This document shows positions 1-7,627 of a DNA stretch of 21,287 bases, one piece after another. The translations under genes and the position numbers were made by a program. Location: positions 1 through 21,287 of the forward strand of contig DASUFH010000110.1 in assembly GCA_036274645.1 (NCBI GenBank), in the 5' to 3' direction. Below the pieces are notes generated by a model that saw only the letters and a program-made list of their open reading frames with translations, was not told the origin of the DNA and did not search any database. The DNA comes from DASUFH01 sp036274645 (GTDB taxonomy: Bacteria; Acidobacteriota; Terriglobia; 20CM-2-55-15). Each line of letters opens with the position of its first letter. The stretch's first letter is position 1.

Positions 1-33
1 CTTGCAGGGGCGGTCTATGACCGCCCCTGCAAG
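1..33. repeat. Palindromic REP-like repeat, copy A1 (perfect hairpin)
   Basis: Arms CTTGCAGGGGCGGTC and GACCGCCCCTGCAAG are perfectly complementary over 15 bp around a TAT loop. The copy is followed by GCAGACGGGG, a tail that recurs next to other copies in this window. It lies downstream of the rplI terminator, outside any gene. No transposase is nearby. Confidence 0.85.
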
Positions 34-53
34 CAGACGGGGCGGCACAGCGC

Positions 54-95
54 AAAAAACAGCAAAGGCGCGCGGGCTGGAAGACCGCGCGCCTT
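54..95 (-). terminator. Intrinsic terminator of the rpsF-rpsR-rplI operon
   Basis: Read on the minus strand, a perfect 11-bp GC-rich stem (AAGGCGCGCGG paired with CCGCGCGCCTT, plus-strand 65-75 and 85-95, 9-nt loop) is followed by TTTGCTGTTTTTT. It begins 20 bp past the rplI stop codon. The stem plus U-tract is the classic Rho-independent architecture. Confidence 0.85.
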
Positions 96-115
96 CAGAA
101 AACGGGAACCGGGTG

Positions 116-571
116 TTATTCTGCTTCGGTTTCGCCTTCGACCTTCAACGTGACGTGAGCGGTCACGTCTTTGAAAAGACGGACAGGGATCTGGAACTCG
201 CCGAGATGCTTGATGTGATCCTCCATCACGATCTTGCGCTTTTCGATATCGAATCCCTTTTTCACGAGTTCCTCGGCGACGTCGGCGTTCGTGACCGATC
301 CGTAGAGCGTGTCCTGCTCGCCCACTTTGCGGCGCACCACGACGCTGACCGCGTCGAGCAGGGCCTTCAACGCCTCTGCGTCGCCCTTCTGCTTGGATTC
401 CTTGCGGAGCAGGGACTGCCGCTCGAATTCGATGACCTTCAGATTGCCCGGCGTCGCCGGATAGGCCAGCTTTTTCGGCAGCAGGAAGTTGCGCGCATAG
501 CCGTCGGCCACTTTGACAACTTCACCGGCGCGGCCCAGCGTATCGATGGTTTCGCGAAGAATGACTTCCAT
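116..571 (-). CDS. rplI: 50S ribosomal protein bL9
   Basis: bL9 binds 23S rRNA at the base of the L1 stalk of the large subunit. The 151-residue product has the family's normal length. It begins MEVILRETIDTLG and carries the N-terminal signature GRAGEVVKVADGYARNFLLP at about residues 14-33, then a charged connecting helix (about 41-75) and a C-terminal domain. An in-frame ATG lies further upstream, but the start is set by the conserved MEVIL N-terminus and by GGAG 9 nt before ATG 571. The gene sits 5 bp after the rpsR stop and is the last of the operon, followed by the terminator at 54-95. The short acidic tail GETEAE is unremarkable. Confidence 0.97.
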   Translation of the reverse strand: MEVILRETIDTLGRAGEVVKVADGYARNFLLPKKLAYPATPGNLKVIEFERQSLLRKESKQKGDAEALKALLDAVSVVVRRKVGEQDTLYGSVTNADVAEELVKKGFDIEKRKIVMEDHIKHLGEFQIPVRLFKDVTAHVTLKVEGETEAE

Positions 572-576
572 GGTGT

Positions 577-807
577 TTACTCCGCCGCAAACGGCAACAG
601 GGCGATGTTGCGGGCTTTGTTGATGGCGTCGGCCAGCAACCGCTGATGAGGATTGCACACGCCGGAAATGCGGCGGGGCATGATCTTGGCGCGTTCCGGG
701 ACGAACTGCGACAGCAGCTTCACGTCCTTATAGTTGATGGCATCGATTCGTTCGACGCAGAATTTGCAGACTTTCTTGCGCCGGTAATACTGTTTCTGAA
801 TAGCCAC
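577..807 (-). CDS. rpsR: 30S ribosomal protein bS18 (GTG start)
   Basis: bS18 is a small-subunit platform protein that pairs with bS6. The body KKVCKFCVERIDAINYKDV and the block FVPERAKIMPRRISGVCNPHQRLL are diagnostic. The two CxxC-type cysteines near the N-terminus resemble zinc-ribbon forms of the family. The GTG at 807 gives 76 residues, the usual size, and has AAAGGAG 6 nt upstream. An in-frame ATG at 834 would add nine residues (MIRAPKEKP) and would place this Shine-Dalgarno inside the coding sequence, so it is rejected. The gene lies 78 bp after rpsF and 5 bp before rplI. No ssb gene sits between rpsF and rpsR, unlike many bacteria. Confidence 0.95.
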   Translation of the reverse strand: MAIQKQYYRRKKVCKFCVERIDAINYKDVKLLSQFVPERAKIMPRRISGVCNPHQRLLADAINKARNIALLPFAAE

Positions 808-813
808 GGGCTT

Positions 814-820
814 CTCCTTT
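814..820 (-). promoter_or_regulatory. Shine-Dalgarno of rpsR that decides the GTG start
   Basis: AAAGGAG on the minus strand stands 6 nt before GTG 805-807. It lies inside the reading frame if the upstream ATG at 834 is used, so it argues for the GTG. Confidence 0.75.
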
Positions 821-885
821 GGCGCGCGGATCATACCGCGCCGTATCTCGCATTCTCCGGCCGGGGCTGCCGGCCGCCAAATCCG

Positions 886-1281
886 TTAAAACTCTTCGGC
901 GGACTGTTCCGCCGGGGCGGACGAGGCGTGCGCGCTGCTGCGTCGCGCCGCCCGCTTTGCGCGGTGCGCCTTGATCTTGTCGAGGCGCCGCATTTCCTCG
1001 TTCATCCGGACGGTAATGTACTTGATCACCGGCTCCATGACGCGCAGGCGTCGCTCGATTTCCTTGACGATGGGGCCATCCGCCACGATGGTAAACAGCA
1101 CGTACGACCCTTCGCGGAACTTCTCAACCGCGTAGGCCAGTTTGCGCTTGCCCATCTTCTCGATCTTGTCGACGGTCCCGCCGCCGGCCGTCACAATGCC
1201 CTCCACCTGGCTGTTGATCTTGTCGATCTCCTCTTCCAGGATGTTGGGATTGACGATAAACATCACTTCATAATTTCGCAT
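886..1281 (-). CDS. rpsF: 30S ribosomal protein bS6
   Basis: bS6 is a small-subunit protein that binds the 16S central domain together with bS18. The sequence opens MRNYEVMFIVNPN, the standard first strand. It continues with GGGTVDKIEKMGKRKLAYAV and REGSYVLFTIVADG, then RRLRVMEPVIKYITVRM, all hallmark segments. The total of 131 residues includes a basic, Ala/Ser-rich C-terminal extension from about residue 104, the variable part of the family. The Shine-Dalgarno AAGGA overlaps the last codons and stop of pth, 5 bp upstream, which suggests translational coupling. Confidence 0.96.
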   Translation of the reverse strand: MRNYEVMFIVNPNILEEEIDKINSQVEGIVTAGGGTVDKIEKMGKRKLAYAVEKFREGSYVLFTIVADGPIVKEIERRLRVMEPVIKYITVRMNEEMRRLDKIKAHRAKRAARRSSAHASSAPAEQSAEEF

Positions 1282-1286
1282 TGCCG

Positions 1287-1883
1287 TTATTCCTTCGTAT
1301 CTTCCTGTCCGCGCAGGTCCATCCCGTTAAACTCCGCCATCGCCTGCTCAATGCCACGGGAGAGGAGGGTCTCCACGGCCTTTACCGCCAGGGCCTCGGA
1401 CGACTCCAGCAAACTCCTGTCCACTTTCGCAACCCGGGAGAGGACGAAATTTCGCATCTCCGCAATCGGGTGGTCGGGCTTGATTCCGACGCGGACCCGA
1501 AGAAACTCGTCGGACCCGCAAGCGGAAATCAGCGATCTTACTCCATTGTGGCCGCCGGCAGAACCCCTTTGCCGTACCCGGACCTTGCCCAGCGGCAGCG
1601 CCACATCGTCGTAGACGATCACGAGGTCGCCCGGCGCGGCCTCGAACTTCTCGAATATCGCCGCCGCCGCATCCCCGGAACGGTTCATGAAGGTCTGGGG
1701 AAGCACGAACCTTGCGCTTTGTCCCCCAACCGTCGTTTCGCCGGAAATCAGCGCCGGCCCGACCCGGTTGCCGATCTTCACGCCGGATTCCGCAGCCATC
1801 GCAGCCACTACCCGGAATCCGACATTGTGATACGTATCGGCGTATTCGGATCCGGGATTGCCGAGGCCCATGATGAACCACAT
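1287..1883 (-). CDS. pth: Peptidyl-tRNA hydrolase
   Basis: Pth cleaves the ester bond of peptidyl-tRNAs released prematurely from ribosomes and recycles tRNA in the cytoplasm. Numbering from ATG 1883 (198 aa), the signature GLGNPGSEYADTYHNVGF spans residues 6-23 and contains the catalytic His19. FMNRSG (Asn67), the VYDD segment (Asp92) and GGHNG (His112, Asn113) follow. A TTG two codons upstream (1889) would add Met-Ala. The ATG gives a conventional N-terminus, but neither start has a well-placed Shine-Dalgarno. The gene lies 18 bp after rplY and 5 bp before rpsF. The usual neighbour ychF is missing between pth and rpsF. Confidence 0.95.
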   Translation of the reverse strand: MWFIMGLGNPGSEYADTYHNVGFRVVAAMAAESGVKIGNRVGPALISGETTVGGQSARFVLPQTFMNRSGDAAAAIFEKFEAAPGDLVIVYDDVALPLGKVRVRQRGSAGGHNGVRSLISACGSDEFLRVRVGIKPDHPIAEMRNFVLSRVAKVDRSLLESSEALAVKAVETLLSRGIEQAMAEFNGMDLRGQEDTKE

Positions 1884-1901
1884 GGCCAATCGCGGGGACC
1901 G

Positions 1902-2570
1902 TTACTCCGCCGCTTCTTCTTCCTTCTTGCCCTTCTTGAGCACTTCCGGTTCGGACGGGGCGGCTTCGCCTTCGACTGCCGGAGCGACGCCCGCGGTCGG
2001 AGCGGCCTCTTCCTTCACCGAAATGACGTGAACTACAACCTGCCCTGAATCGTCGAGTTTGGTCACCTTGTCGCTCACCGGCAAGTCGGCCACGCGCACG
2101 GCGTCATTGATGCCCAGTCCGGTGACATCCACTTCGATGCGCTCGGGAATGTCGCCAGGCAGGCACTCCACGTGGATCTCACGCATGATGAGTTCGAGCA
2201 CGCCGCCATCCACTTTCACGCCGCGAGCTTCGCCCTTGATGGCGATCGGGACCGTCACGCGGATCGCGACGTCCATGGCGATGCGGTAGAAGTCCGCATG
2301 CAGAAAATTCTCCTTGATGGGATCCACCTGCCAGCCCTTGAGAATGGCCGCCGTCGGCGTCCCGTCGCCCAGGTCCAGTTTGAGGATCGTGTTTCGGCCC
2401 GCCTCCGAGCGCAGGACCCTGCGCAACACCTTGGGATCCACTGACAGAGACGCCGTCTCTCCCGTTCCCCCATAAACAACCGCCGGAATCAGACCTTCGC
2501 GGCGCAGGCGGCGCGCGGCGTTCTTGCCGCGATCCGCGCGGCTTTTGGCAGCGATGACAATTTCAGCCAT
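1902..2570 (-). CDS. rplY: 50S ribosomal protein bL25, CTC form
   Basis: bL25 binds 5S rRNA. This 222-residue protein is the long (Ctc/TL5) form: an N-terminal 5S-binding domain (about 1-93, with KNAARRLRREGLIPAVVYG and HADFYRI) followed by a beta-rich TL5 C-terminal domain (about 95-185). A Glu/Ala/Lys-rich, probably disordered tail runs from about 188. The start ATG 2570 is chosen because MAEIVIAAKSRADRGK matches the family N-terminus. AAGGAG lies 10 nt upstream and overlaps the prs stop codon (TAAGGAG), so translation is probably coupled to prs. Ctc proteins are linked to stress in some bacteria, but nothing here shows that. Confidence 0.94.
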   Translation of the reverse strand: MAEIVIAAKSRADRGKNAARRLRREGLIPAVVYGGTGETASLSVDPKVLRRVLRSEAGRNTILKLDLGDGTPTAAILKGWQVDPIKENFLHADFYRIAMDVAIRVTVPIAIKGEARGVKVDGGVLELIMREIHVECLPGDIPERIEVDVTGLGINDAVRVADLPVSDKVTKLDDSGQVVVHVISVKEEAAPTAGVAPAVEGEAAPSEPEVLKKGKKEEEAAE

Positions 2571-2584
2571 AAACTCGAAACTCC

Positions 2585-3526
2585 TTACATGAACAATCCA
2601 CTCACCGACGTGTCGTCGTGAATGGCCTGCACGGCCTGGGCCAGCAGTTGGGCCACACTCAGTGTTGTCACTTTGCGGCACTTGCGCGCGTCGGCGCGTA
2701 ATGGAATCGTATTGGTGACGACCACTTCCTTCAGATTCGAACTCTCGATCCGCTCAATCGCGGGGCCGGACAGAACGGGATGCGTGCAGCAGGCATAGAC
2801 ACTCGTCGCCCCCTGCTCCAACAGGGCCTCGACTGTTTTCACCAGCGTCCCCGCCGTATCGATGATGTCGTCCACGACCAGACAGGTCCGTCCCTTGACA
2901 TCACCAATGACGTTCATGACCTGCGCGACATTGGCTTCCAGGCGCCGCTTGTTCACCATGGCCAGTTCCCCGCGCAGCCGCTTGGCAAAGGCCCGCGCGC
3001 GCTCGACGCCGCCGGCGTCGGGAGATACCACCGTGAGGTTCGGCAGATCCAGCTTCAGGAAGTGCTCCACCAGCACCGGCGCGGCAAACAGGTGGTCCAC
3101 CGGCACATTGAAAAAACCCTGGATCTGCGGCGCATGCAGATCCATGGTCAGAATCCGGTCGGCCCCGGAAGTGACCAGCAGATCCGAAACCACCTTGGAC
3201 GAAATCGGAACGCGCGGCTTGTCCTTGCGATCCTGGCGGGCATAACCGAAATACGGCAAGACCGCCGTAATCCGCCGGGCCGACGCGCGCTTGAACGCAT
3301 CCATCATCAGGCAGGTCTCCAGCAGATTCGAATCCACCGGAGGACAGGTCGGCTGAACGATGAAGACGTCCGCGCCGCGCACGTTCTCCAGAATCTGGAA
3401 GTAGATTTCCCCGTCGCTGAAACGCGTCAGGGAAGACTGTCCCAGGTCACAGCGCAGGCATTCGCAAATCTCGCGCGCGAGCGCGGTGTTGGCGGTGCCG
3501 GTAAAAACTTTAAGGTCGTTGCTCAC
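2585..3526 (-). CDS. prs: Ribose-phosphate pyrophosphokinase (PRPP synthase)
   Basis: Prs makes 5-phosphoribosyl 1-diphosphate from ribose 5-phosphate and ATP for purine, pyrimidine, NAD, His and Trp synthesis. The 313-residue length is typical of class I. Visible motifs are FSDGEI (36-41), PYFGYARQDRK (91-101), the PRPP synthase signature DLHAPQIQGFF (129-139), the flexible-loop block KRRLEAN (193-199) and the PRPP-binding loop VVDDIIDTAGT (217-227). The start is GTG 3526 with only a weak AAAGAG upstream. The gene begins 44 bp after the tRNA-Gln 3' end and ends inside the rplY Shine-Dalgarno. The placement between ispE/tRNA-Gln and rplY/pth matches a gene order known from other deep-branching Gram-negatives. 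Confidence 0.97.
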   Translation of the reverse strand: MSNDLKVFTGTANTALAREICECLRCDLGQSSLTRFSDGEIYFQILENVRGADVFIVQPTCPPVDSNLLETCLMMDAFKRASARRITAVLPYFGYARQDRKDKPRVPISSKVVSDLLVTSGADRILTMDLHAPQIQGFFNVPVDHLFAAPVLVEHFLKLDLPNLTVVSPDAGGVERARAFAKRLRGELAMVNKRRLEANVAQVMNVIGDVKGRTCLVVDDIIDTAGTLVKTVEALLEQGATSVYACCTHPVLSGPAIERIESSNLKEVVVTNTIPLRADARKCRKVTTLSVAQLLAQAVQAIHDDTSVSGLFM

Positions 3527-3570
3527 TGTTGCTCTTTACCGAGTCTGTTCCGAAAAACCTGTTCCAAAAA

Positions 3571-3642
3571 CTGGGGCGGAAGGATTCGAACCTTCGAATA
3601 CAGGTTCCAAAGACCTGTGCCTTACCGCTTGGCCACGCCCCA
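3571..3642 (-). tRNA. tRNA-Gln (anticodon UUG)
   Basis: On the minus strand a complete cloverleaf folds. The acceptor is TGGGGCG paired with CGCCCCA, and the anticodon stem is CAGGT/ACCTG with loop CTTTGGA, so the anticodon is TTG. The T-arm is GAAGG/CCTTC with loop TTCGAAT. The weak U1-A72 pair and discriminator G73 are glutamine identity features. No CCA is encoded; TTT follows. It sits 7 bp after ispE and 44 bp before prs in the same direction, so it may be excised from an operon transcript. Confidence 0.97.
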
Positions 3643-3649
3643 ATTGCGT

Positions 3650-4504
3650 TCAATCCGCGGCAACCATCCGTTGAAAATAGTCCGCTCGACCCAATGGCCG
3701 CGCGACGACCGCCGAAAAATCCGCCGCCATCCGGCCGGACGCCTCCAGAGCGGCCTCCGTCGAAGGGAATACCCCATAGACGACCGAACCGCTCCCGGAC
3801 AACGCCGCCCGGACCGCTCCCCGCCGCAACAGTTCCGCTCGAATCGACCCGAGCGCCGGATACCGCGCGAACACCGGACCCTCAAACTCGTTCATGGGTT
3901 CGCCGCCCCCCCGGCCGGGAGCAAACTGCGCGCAGAAACCCTCAATGCTAGGGGATATATCGGAAACCGTCAACCACGAATACGCGTCAGCCGTCCGGAT
4001 GGAAAAGCCGGGCGTCACGAGAACCGCCGCATAGCTACAGTCGTCCTCGAGAGGGTAGATCTCGTCGCCCCGCCCCACGCCCACAGCGCGTCCCCCGACG
4101 GCAAAAAACGGGACATCCGATCCGAGAGCCCGCAATAACCGCATCAAAGCCTGCCCGGTCAGCCGCTTTCCGGTCAGCCGCTCCAGTCCAACAATGGTTG
4201 TGGCGGCGTCGGAACTCCCGCCCCCCAGGCCGGCGCCCACCGGAATCCGCTTCACCAGCCGGATCCGGACGTTGACCGGACTCGCAATCTCCTGTTCAAA
4301 CAGCCGGACGGCGCGGACCACCAGATTCGTCGAGTCATCGAGGCCGGCAGGTCCTTCGAATTCGAACCGGCCGGCCGGCTCGATTTCGATGTCGTCGTGC
4401 AGATCGATCGATTGGAGTACTGTCCGGATTTCGTGAAAGCCGTCGGCGCGACGTCCAGCGACGCGCAGGTCCAGGTTAATCTTGGCGAACGCCCGCAACA
4501 GCAT
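3650..4504 (-). CDS. ispE: 4-diphosphocytidyl-2-C-methyl-D-erythritol kinase
   Basis: IspE phosphorylates CDP-methylerythritol with ATP in the non-mevalonate (MEP) isoprenoid pathway. The protein (284 aa) is a GHMP kinase. AKINLDL at 7-13 contains the conserved Lys8. The ATP loop PVGAGLGGGSSDAA spans 88-101, GSDVPFF at 128-134 carries the catalytic-base Asp130, and LSGSGS at 235-240 is GHMP motif 3. The start MLLRAFAKINL is standard and overlaps the end of the upstream methyltransferase gene by 29 bp, indicating one transcript. It is followed 7 bp later by tRNA-Gln. Confidence 0.96.
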   Translation of the reverse strand: MLLRAFAKINLDLRVAGRRADGFHEIRTVLQSIDLHDDIEIEPAGRFEFEGPAGLDDSTNLVVRAVRLFEQEIASPVNVRIRLVKRIPVGAGLGGGSSDAATTIVGLERLTGKRLTGQALMRLLRALGSDVPFFAVGGRAVGVGRGDEIYPLEDDCSYAAVLVTPGFSIRTADAYSWLTVSDISPSIEGFCAQFAPGRGGGEPMNEFEGPVFARYPALGSIRAELLRRGAVRAALSGSGSVVYGVFPSTEAALEASGRMAADFSAVVARPLGRADYFQRMVAAD

Positions 4505-5135
4505 AGAGTCGAGAATAGAACCGGGGACGGAGCAGACCCAGACGATAGATCGCCCTCAGCCCGTAATACGGAATCGACCGGCCCAGAAACCAGAACGGAT
4601 AAATCGGATCGCCGCGCCGCACATCAACATCCCGGCCAAACTCACCCAACAGTTCCTTCAGCGAGGCGGCTTCGAAGAAATTGACGTGATCCGAAGATAA
4701 CATGTGCGCGTACGTCACATCGTTCTGCTTGAGCAATTCGATGTCTTCCGCGTTGGGGACCGTCACCAGCACGTTCTTCCGCGCCACGCGAAAAGCTTCG
4801 CGCAACACGCCCGCAAAATCCGGCACATGCTCGATCACCTCGAAGACGAGCACGGTGTCAAACGTCCTGTCGGCAAACGGCAACCGGTCGGAGACCGCCG
4901 CCACGGGCAGGCCCGCCGCGCGCCCGGGTCCGAGGTAAGCGACATTGATGTCACATCCGAAACAACGATAGCCGCGAGACGCCAGGGCCACCGAGTACGC
5001 GCCATGACCACACCCCAGATCAAGGATGCTCTCGCCCGCATGCGCAGCGGCGAAGCGCGTTAACGCTCCATATTCCTCGCCGATATTCGCAGGCATGCCG
5101 ATCTGATAGAACCGTTCGCGGGTGGGAAGACTCAT
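4476..5135 (-). CDS. Class I SAM-dependent methyltransferase, substrate unknown
   Basis: The 219-residue protein has a Rossmann-fold methyltransferase core. Motif I is ILDLGCGHG (37-45). An acidic residue Asp62 (CFGCDIN) would bind the SAM ribose, and LPFADRTFDTVLVFEVIEHV (85-104) matches the Methyltransf_11 pattern. The C-terminal part after about residue 125 is specific and carries many aromatics (YPFWFLGRSIPYYGLRAIYR). That pattern is seen in methyltransferases next to glycan or lipid genes, but no substrate can be deduced. Its 3' end overlaps ispE by 29 bp. The Shine-Dalgarno is weak. The start MSLPTRERFYQIG is the only Met before the core. Confidence 0.85.
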   Translation of the reverse strand: MSLPTRERFYQIGMPANIGEEYGALTRFAAAHAGESILDLGCGHGAYSVALASRGYRCFGCDINVAYLGPGRAAGLPVAAVSDRLPFADRTFDTVLVFEVIEHVPDFAGVLREAFRVARKNVLVTVPNAEDIELLKQNDVTYAHMLSSDHVNFFEAASLKELLGEFGRDVDVRRGDPIYPFWFLGRSIPYYGLRAIYRLGLLRPRFYSRLYAVAGVRQD

Positions 5136-5153
5136 CAGAGTTCGCTCAGCCGG

Positions 5154-5459
5154 TCAGCAGCACATACACTTCAATGGGCCGTGGCCTTCACTCAGGATCC
5201 GGCCATGCCGATCGGCCAGAGTGACGCCCAGCATGCGTCCGTCGCTGAGCCTGAGGGTTAACGGGGCGCCGACCCAGTCCGAAAGGTTCGCTCCGGCATC
5301 GCAGTCAATGGATCCTTCAATGCGGTGCCGTCCCGGAATCGGAAGCCCCGATCCTTCCACGATGCCCTGATAGCGCTGGATGGAATAACGGACGGCGACG
5401 GGCGAAACGCCGTCACGCCAGAGTTCGCCGACTCCGGATGCGTCTTCAAACAACTTCAT
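5154..5459 (-). CDS. Small hypothetical protein
   Basis: I do not recognise this protein. It has about 101 residues from ATG 5459 (a GTG two codons upstream at 5465 is possible), with no signal peptide or membrane segment. It looks beta-rich, with several short hydrophobic stretches (PVAVRYSIQRYQGIV, LTLRLSDGRMLGVTL) and a Cys-rich end (KCMCC). It lies 18 bp before the methyltransferase in the same direction, so it probably heads the housekeeping operon. No clear Shine-Dalgarno is visible. Codon use looks like the neighbours, which favours a real gene, but this is the least secure member of the operon. Confidence 0.55.
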   Translation of the reverse strand: MKLFEDASGVGELWRDGVSPVAVRYSIQRYQGIVEGSGLPIPGRHRIEGSIDCDAGANLSDWVGAPLTLRLSDGRMLGVTLADRHGRILSEGHGPLKCMCC

Positions 5460-5521
5460 GGTCACCGCGTCATTCTGCTATGAGCGAATCGCCGTGTCGA
5501 GGATTGTGTTGGGCCCCCGTC

Positions 5522-5630
5522 TGCCTGTAGGGCGGTCTTATGACCGCCCGACGTTCCGTAGTGGAACCCCTGGGTTCACAGGAATTCACTTTGAAACACC
5601 GGGCGGTCATAGACCGCCCCTACAAGAAGG
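5522..5630. repeat. Inverted pair of REP-like palindromes (A2/A3), REPIN-like
   Basis: Two short hairpins face each other. GGGCGGTC/GACCGCCC lies at 5530-5549 with loop TTAT, and the same arms recur at 5601-5619 with loop ATA. The outer edges are complementary: GTAGGGCGGTC on the left and GACCGCCCCTAC on the right. Between them lies a 51-bp spacer with a small inner hairpin (GTTCC...GGAAC). On the minus strand the left copy is followed by AGGCAGACGGGGG, the tail also seen at A1. The pair occupies the gap between the divergent housekeeping operon and the carboxypeptidase-like genes. An in-frame start upstream would translate this repeat and is not used. Confidence 0.8.
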
Positions 5631-5689
5631 AGACGGGAATTGACATTGCGCCCTGCGGTCTAATCTGCAGTAGGATGCGGGTGTTTCAT

Positions 5690-7627
5690 ATGCGGGAAAC
5701 ATTGCGGTGGATCCTGATTCTGACGATTCCGCTTGGCGTGGCCGTCCAGATCGGACTCGGCCTGCAGCGCGGGGCTGGCGCCCGCGGACAGCGCGGCGCG
5801 CGTGGCGGCGCGCCGGGCAACCCGACCGTGACGCCGTCGCCTGGAACGCCGGAGCGGGGGCGCGGGCGGGGACAACCCAACAACCGTCCGCCGACCTCGG
5901 TCAATGGCGGGTCCGTCCAGGGAGTTGTGCTCCGCGCCGACACCAATGAAACGTTGAGCCGCGCCCGAATCGACCTGGTCCGGGCAGATTGGGCGCCTCC
6001 CGGGCCAACACGTCAGGTGGGTCCACGCGGCGGCGCCGCGCCGCGGCAACCGGCTGCAACGAGCCCTCCGCTGCTCACCGCGACCACCGACGAGCAGGGC
6101 CGCTTTCAATTCGACAACATCGAACCGGGACGGTACACCCTCCGGGCCGCGCGAAACCAGTTCGTCCGCCAGGACTATGGCCAGCGGGGCCGCAACGAAC
6201 TGGGCACACTCATCGTGGTTGAGCGCGGAGAACAGGTGACCGGCATCGTCCTGCGCCTGTATCTCGCGCCCACGATTTCCGGACGGGTTACCGACCCGCT
6301 GGGCCAGCCCATGGCCGCCGCGACCATTGCCGCATATCGGCTGGAATACGGTCCATCGGGCCGCTCGCTGACCCTGGCCAAAGCCACCCTGAGCGACGAT
6401 CGCGGAGAGTATCGGTTGTTCTGGCTGACGCCCGGAGACTACTACCTCGTGGCCGGATATGGCGCGCAGGTGTCGAAGCCCCTGGCGGAAAACGTCTCGC
6501 TGACACCCAATCTCCCCGAGGAAGACCAGGCCTATACCGTGGTCTACTACCCGGGAACCACCAACATCCGTGACGCGGAAATCATCCGGCTGTCCGCCGG
6601 CCTGGATTCGTTTCGCGATGTTCATTTCATGGAGACGCAGCGATACACCATTCGGGGACGCGTCGTCGACGCGTCGACATACCGGGCGGTCTCCGGAGCG
6701 AGCGTGTTCCTGCTTCTGGGCAGCGGCCATACCGGGGGCCGCGAACCCGATCCCATTCGCGCCGATTCTGACGGCAGGTTCACCATTAACGGCGCGGCTG
6801 CCGGAACCTACATCCTGTATGCGACGGCGGAGCCCACGCCGCAGGCGCTCGGCGGCAACCGTAATGTCCTCGGGCCGCGGCTGTTTTCCGAACTGCATCG
6901 CATCAACCTCACGGAGGATCTGGATGGAATCGTGATACCGATGGCGCCGCCCGTGGAGATCACAGGCAGGGTCCGTTTCGAAGGGATTCTGGCCGACCGG
7001 GAAGGTCCCATCGACGGCGTCCGTTCGCTTCGGGAACTGGATGGCGTCGTCGTCACGCTCACCCGCAAGGATGGCGGCGTGGGCGATCCGCGCAGCAGCG
7101 CGCTCTCCGCAGATGGCTCGTTCACGATCCTGGAGGTCCCGCCGGGCACCTATACGGTCAGCGCGCCGGTCCCGCTCGGCTTCTATATCAAAGGAATCCG
7201 CTACTCCGGAAGGGACGCGCTTTCAGCCGGACTGACGATCCGCAACGTGGACCCGCGTTCCGGATCCCTCGACATCGTTTTCGGCCCCGGGTCGAGCATC
7301 GACGGCCGGATTCTCGATCGCGGGAATGCGGTGGCCGGCGCCCAGATCGTGCTGGTGCCCGACCCGCGCTGGGACACGGCGCGCTCCCCGGACCGATTCA
7401 AGATCACCGCCACGGACACGACGGGTTCGTTTTACCTGCGCGGCATCGCCCCCGGACGCTACCTGGCGTTCGCCTTCGAGGAACTGGAAAACCGGTTCTA
7501 CTTCGATCCGGAATTCCTCAACCGATTCGGCGTGCGCGGCGTTCCCGTCCAGCTTGAAGAGAACGGTATCGCCCGGCCCGATCTCACGCTCATTACCGCG
7601 GCCGAAACGGAGGCGTTCAGCCGATGA
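5690..7627 (+). CDS. Secreted carboxypeptidase-regulatory-like domain protein (first paralogue)
   Basis: The protein has 645 residues and an N-terminal signal sequence (RETLRWILILTIPLGVAVQI, about 2-21). A Gly/Arg/Pro-rich linker follows (about 28-72). The rest is a string of about five beta-sandwich units of the carboxypeptidase-regulatory / SpaA-like type, near 75-155, 195-258, 320-380, 424-495 and 536-598. Each unit ends with the recurring pattern D-x-x-G-x-F/Y...PG-x-Y, for example TDEQGRFQFDNIEPGRYTL and DDRGEYRLFWLTPGDYYL. There is no TonB-dependent barrel and no protease domain, so a structural or binding role outside the cytoplasm is likely. The start is uncertain: ATG 5690 has AGGA about 13 nt upstream, and ATG 5675 (five residues longer) is the alternative. 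It overlaps the next paralogue by ATGA. Confidence 0.85.
   Translation: MRETLRWILILTIPLGVAVQIGLGLQRGAGARGQRGARGGAPGNPTVTPSPGTPERGRGRGQPNNRPPTSVNGGSVQGVVLRADTNETLSRARIDLVRADWAPPGPTRQVGPRGGAAPRQPAATSPPLLTATTDEQGRFQFDNIEPGRYTLRAARNQFVRQDYGQRGRNELGTLIVVERGEQVTGIVLRLYLAPTISGRVTDPLGQPMAAATIAAYRLEYGPSGRSLTLAKATLSDDRGEYRLFWLTPGDYYLVAGYGAQVSKPLAENVSLTPNLPEEDQAYTVVYYPGTTNIRDAEIIRLSAGLDSFRDVHFMETQRYTIRGRVVDASTYRAVSGASVFLLLGSGHTGGREPDPIRADSDGRFTINGAAAGTYILYATAEPTPQALGGNRNVLGPRLFSELHRINLTEDLDGIVIPMAPPVEITGRVRFEGILADREGPIDGVRSLRELDGVVVTLTRKDGGVGDPRSSALSADGSFTILEVPPGTYTVSAPVPLGFYIKGIRYSGRDALSAGLTIRNVDPRSGSLDIVFGPGSSIDGRILDRGNAVAGAQIVLVPDPRWDTARSPDRFKITATDTTGSFYLRGIAPGRYLAFAFEELENRFYFDPEFLNRFGVRGVPVQLEENGIARPDLTLITAAETEAFSR

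Noticed and set aside
2780..4138. Long plus-strand open frame opposite prs, tRNA-Gln and ispE
   Set aside because: It runs antisense to well-recognised genes and a tRNA. Its composition (His/Arg-rich, no domains) is that of a high-GC shadow frame.
5540..5689. Upstream start for the first carboxypeptidase-like protein
   Set aside because: It would translate the REP-like repeat and put non-signal sequence before the signal peptide.
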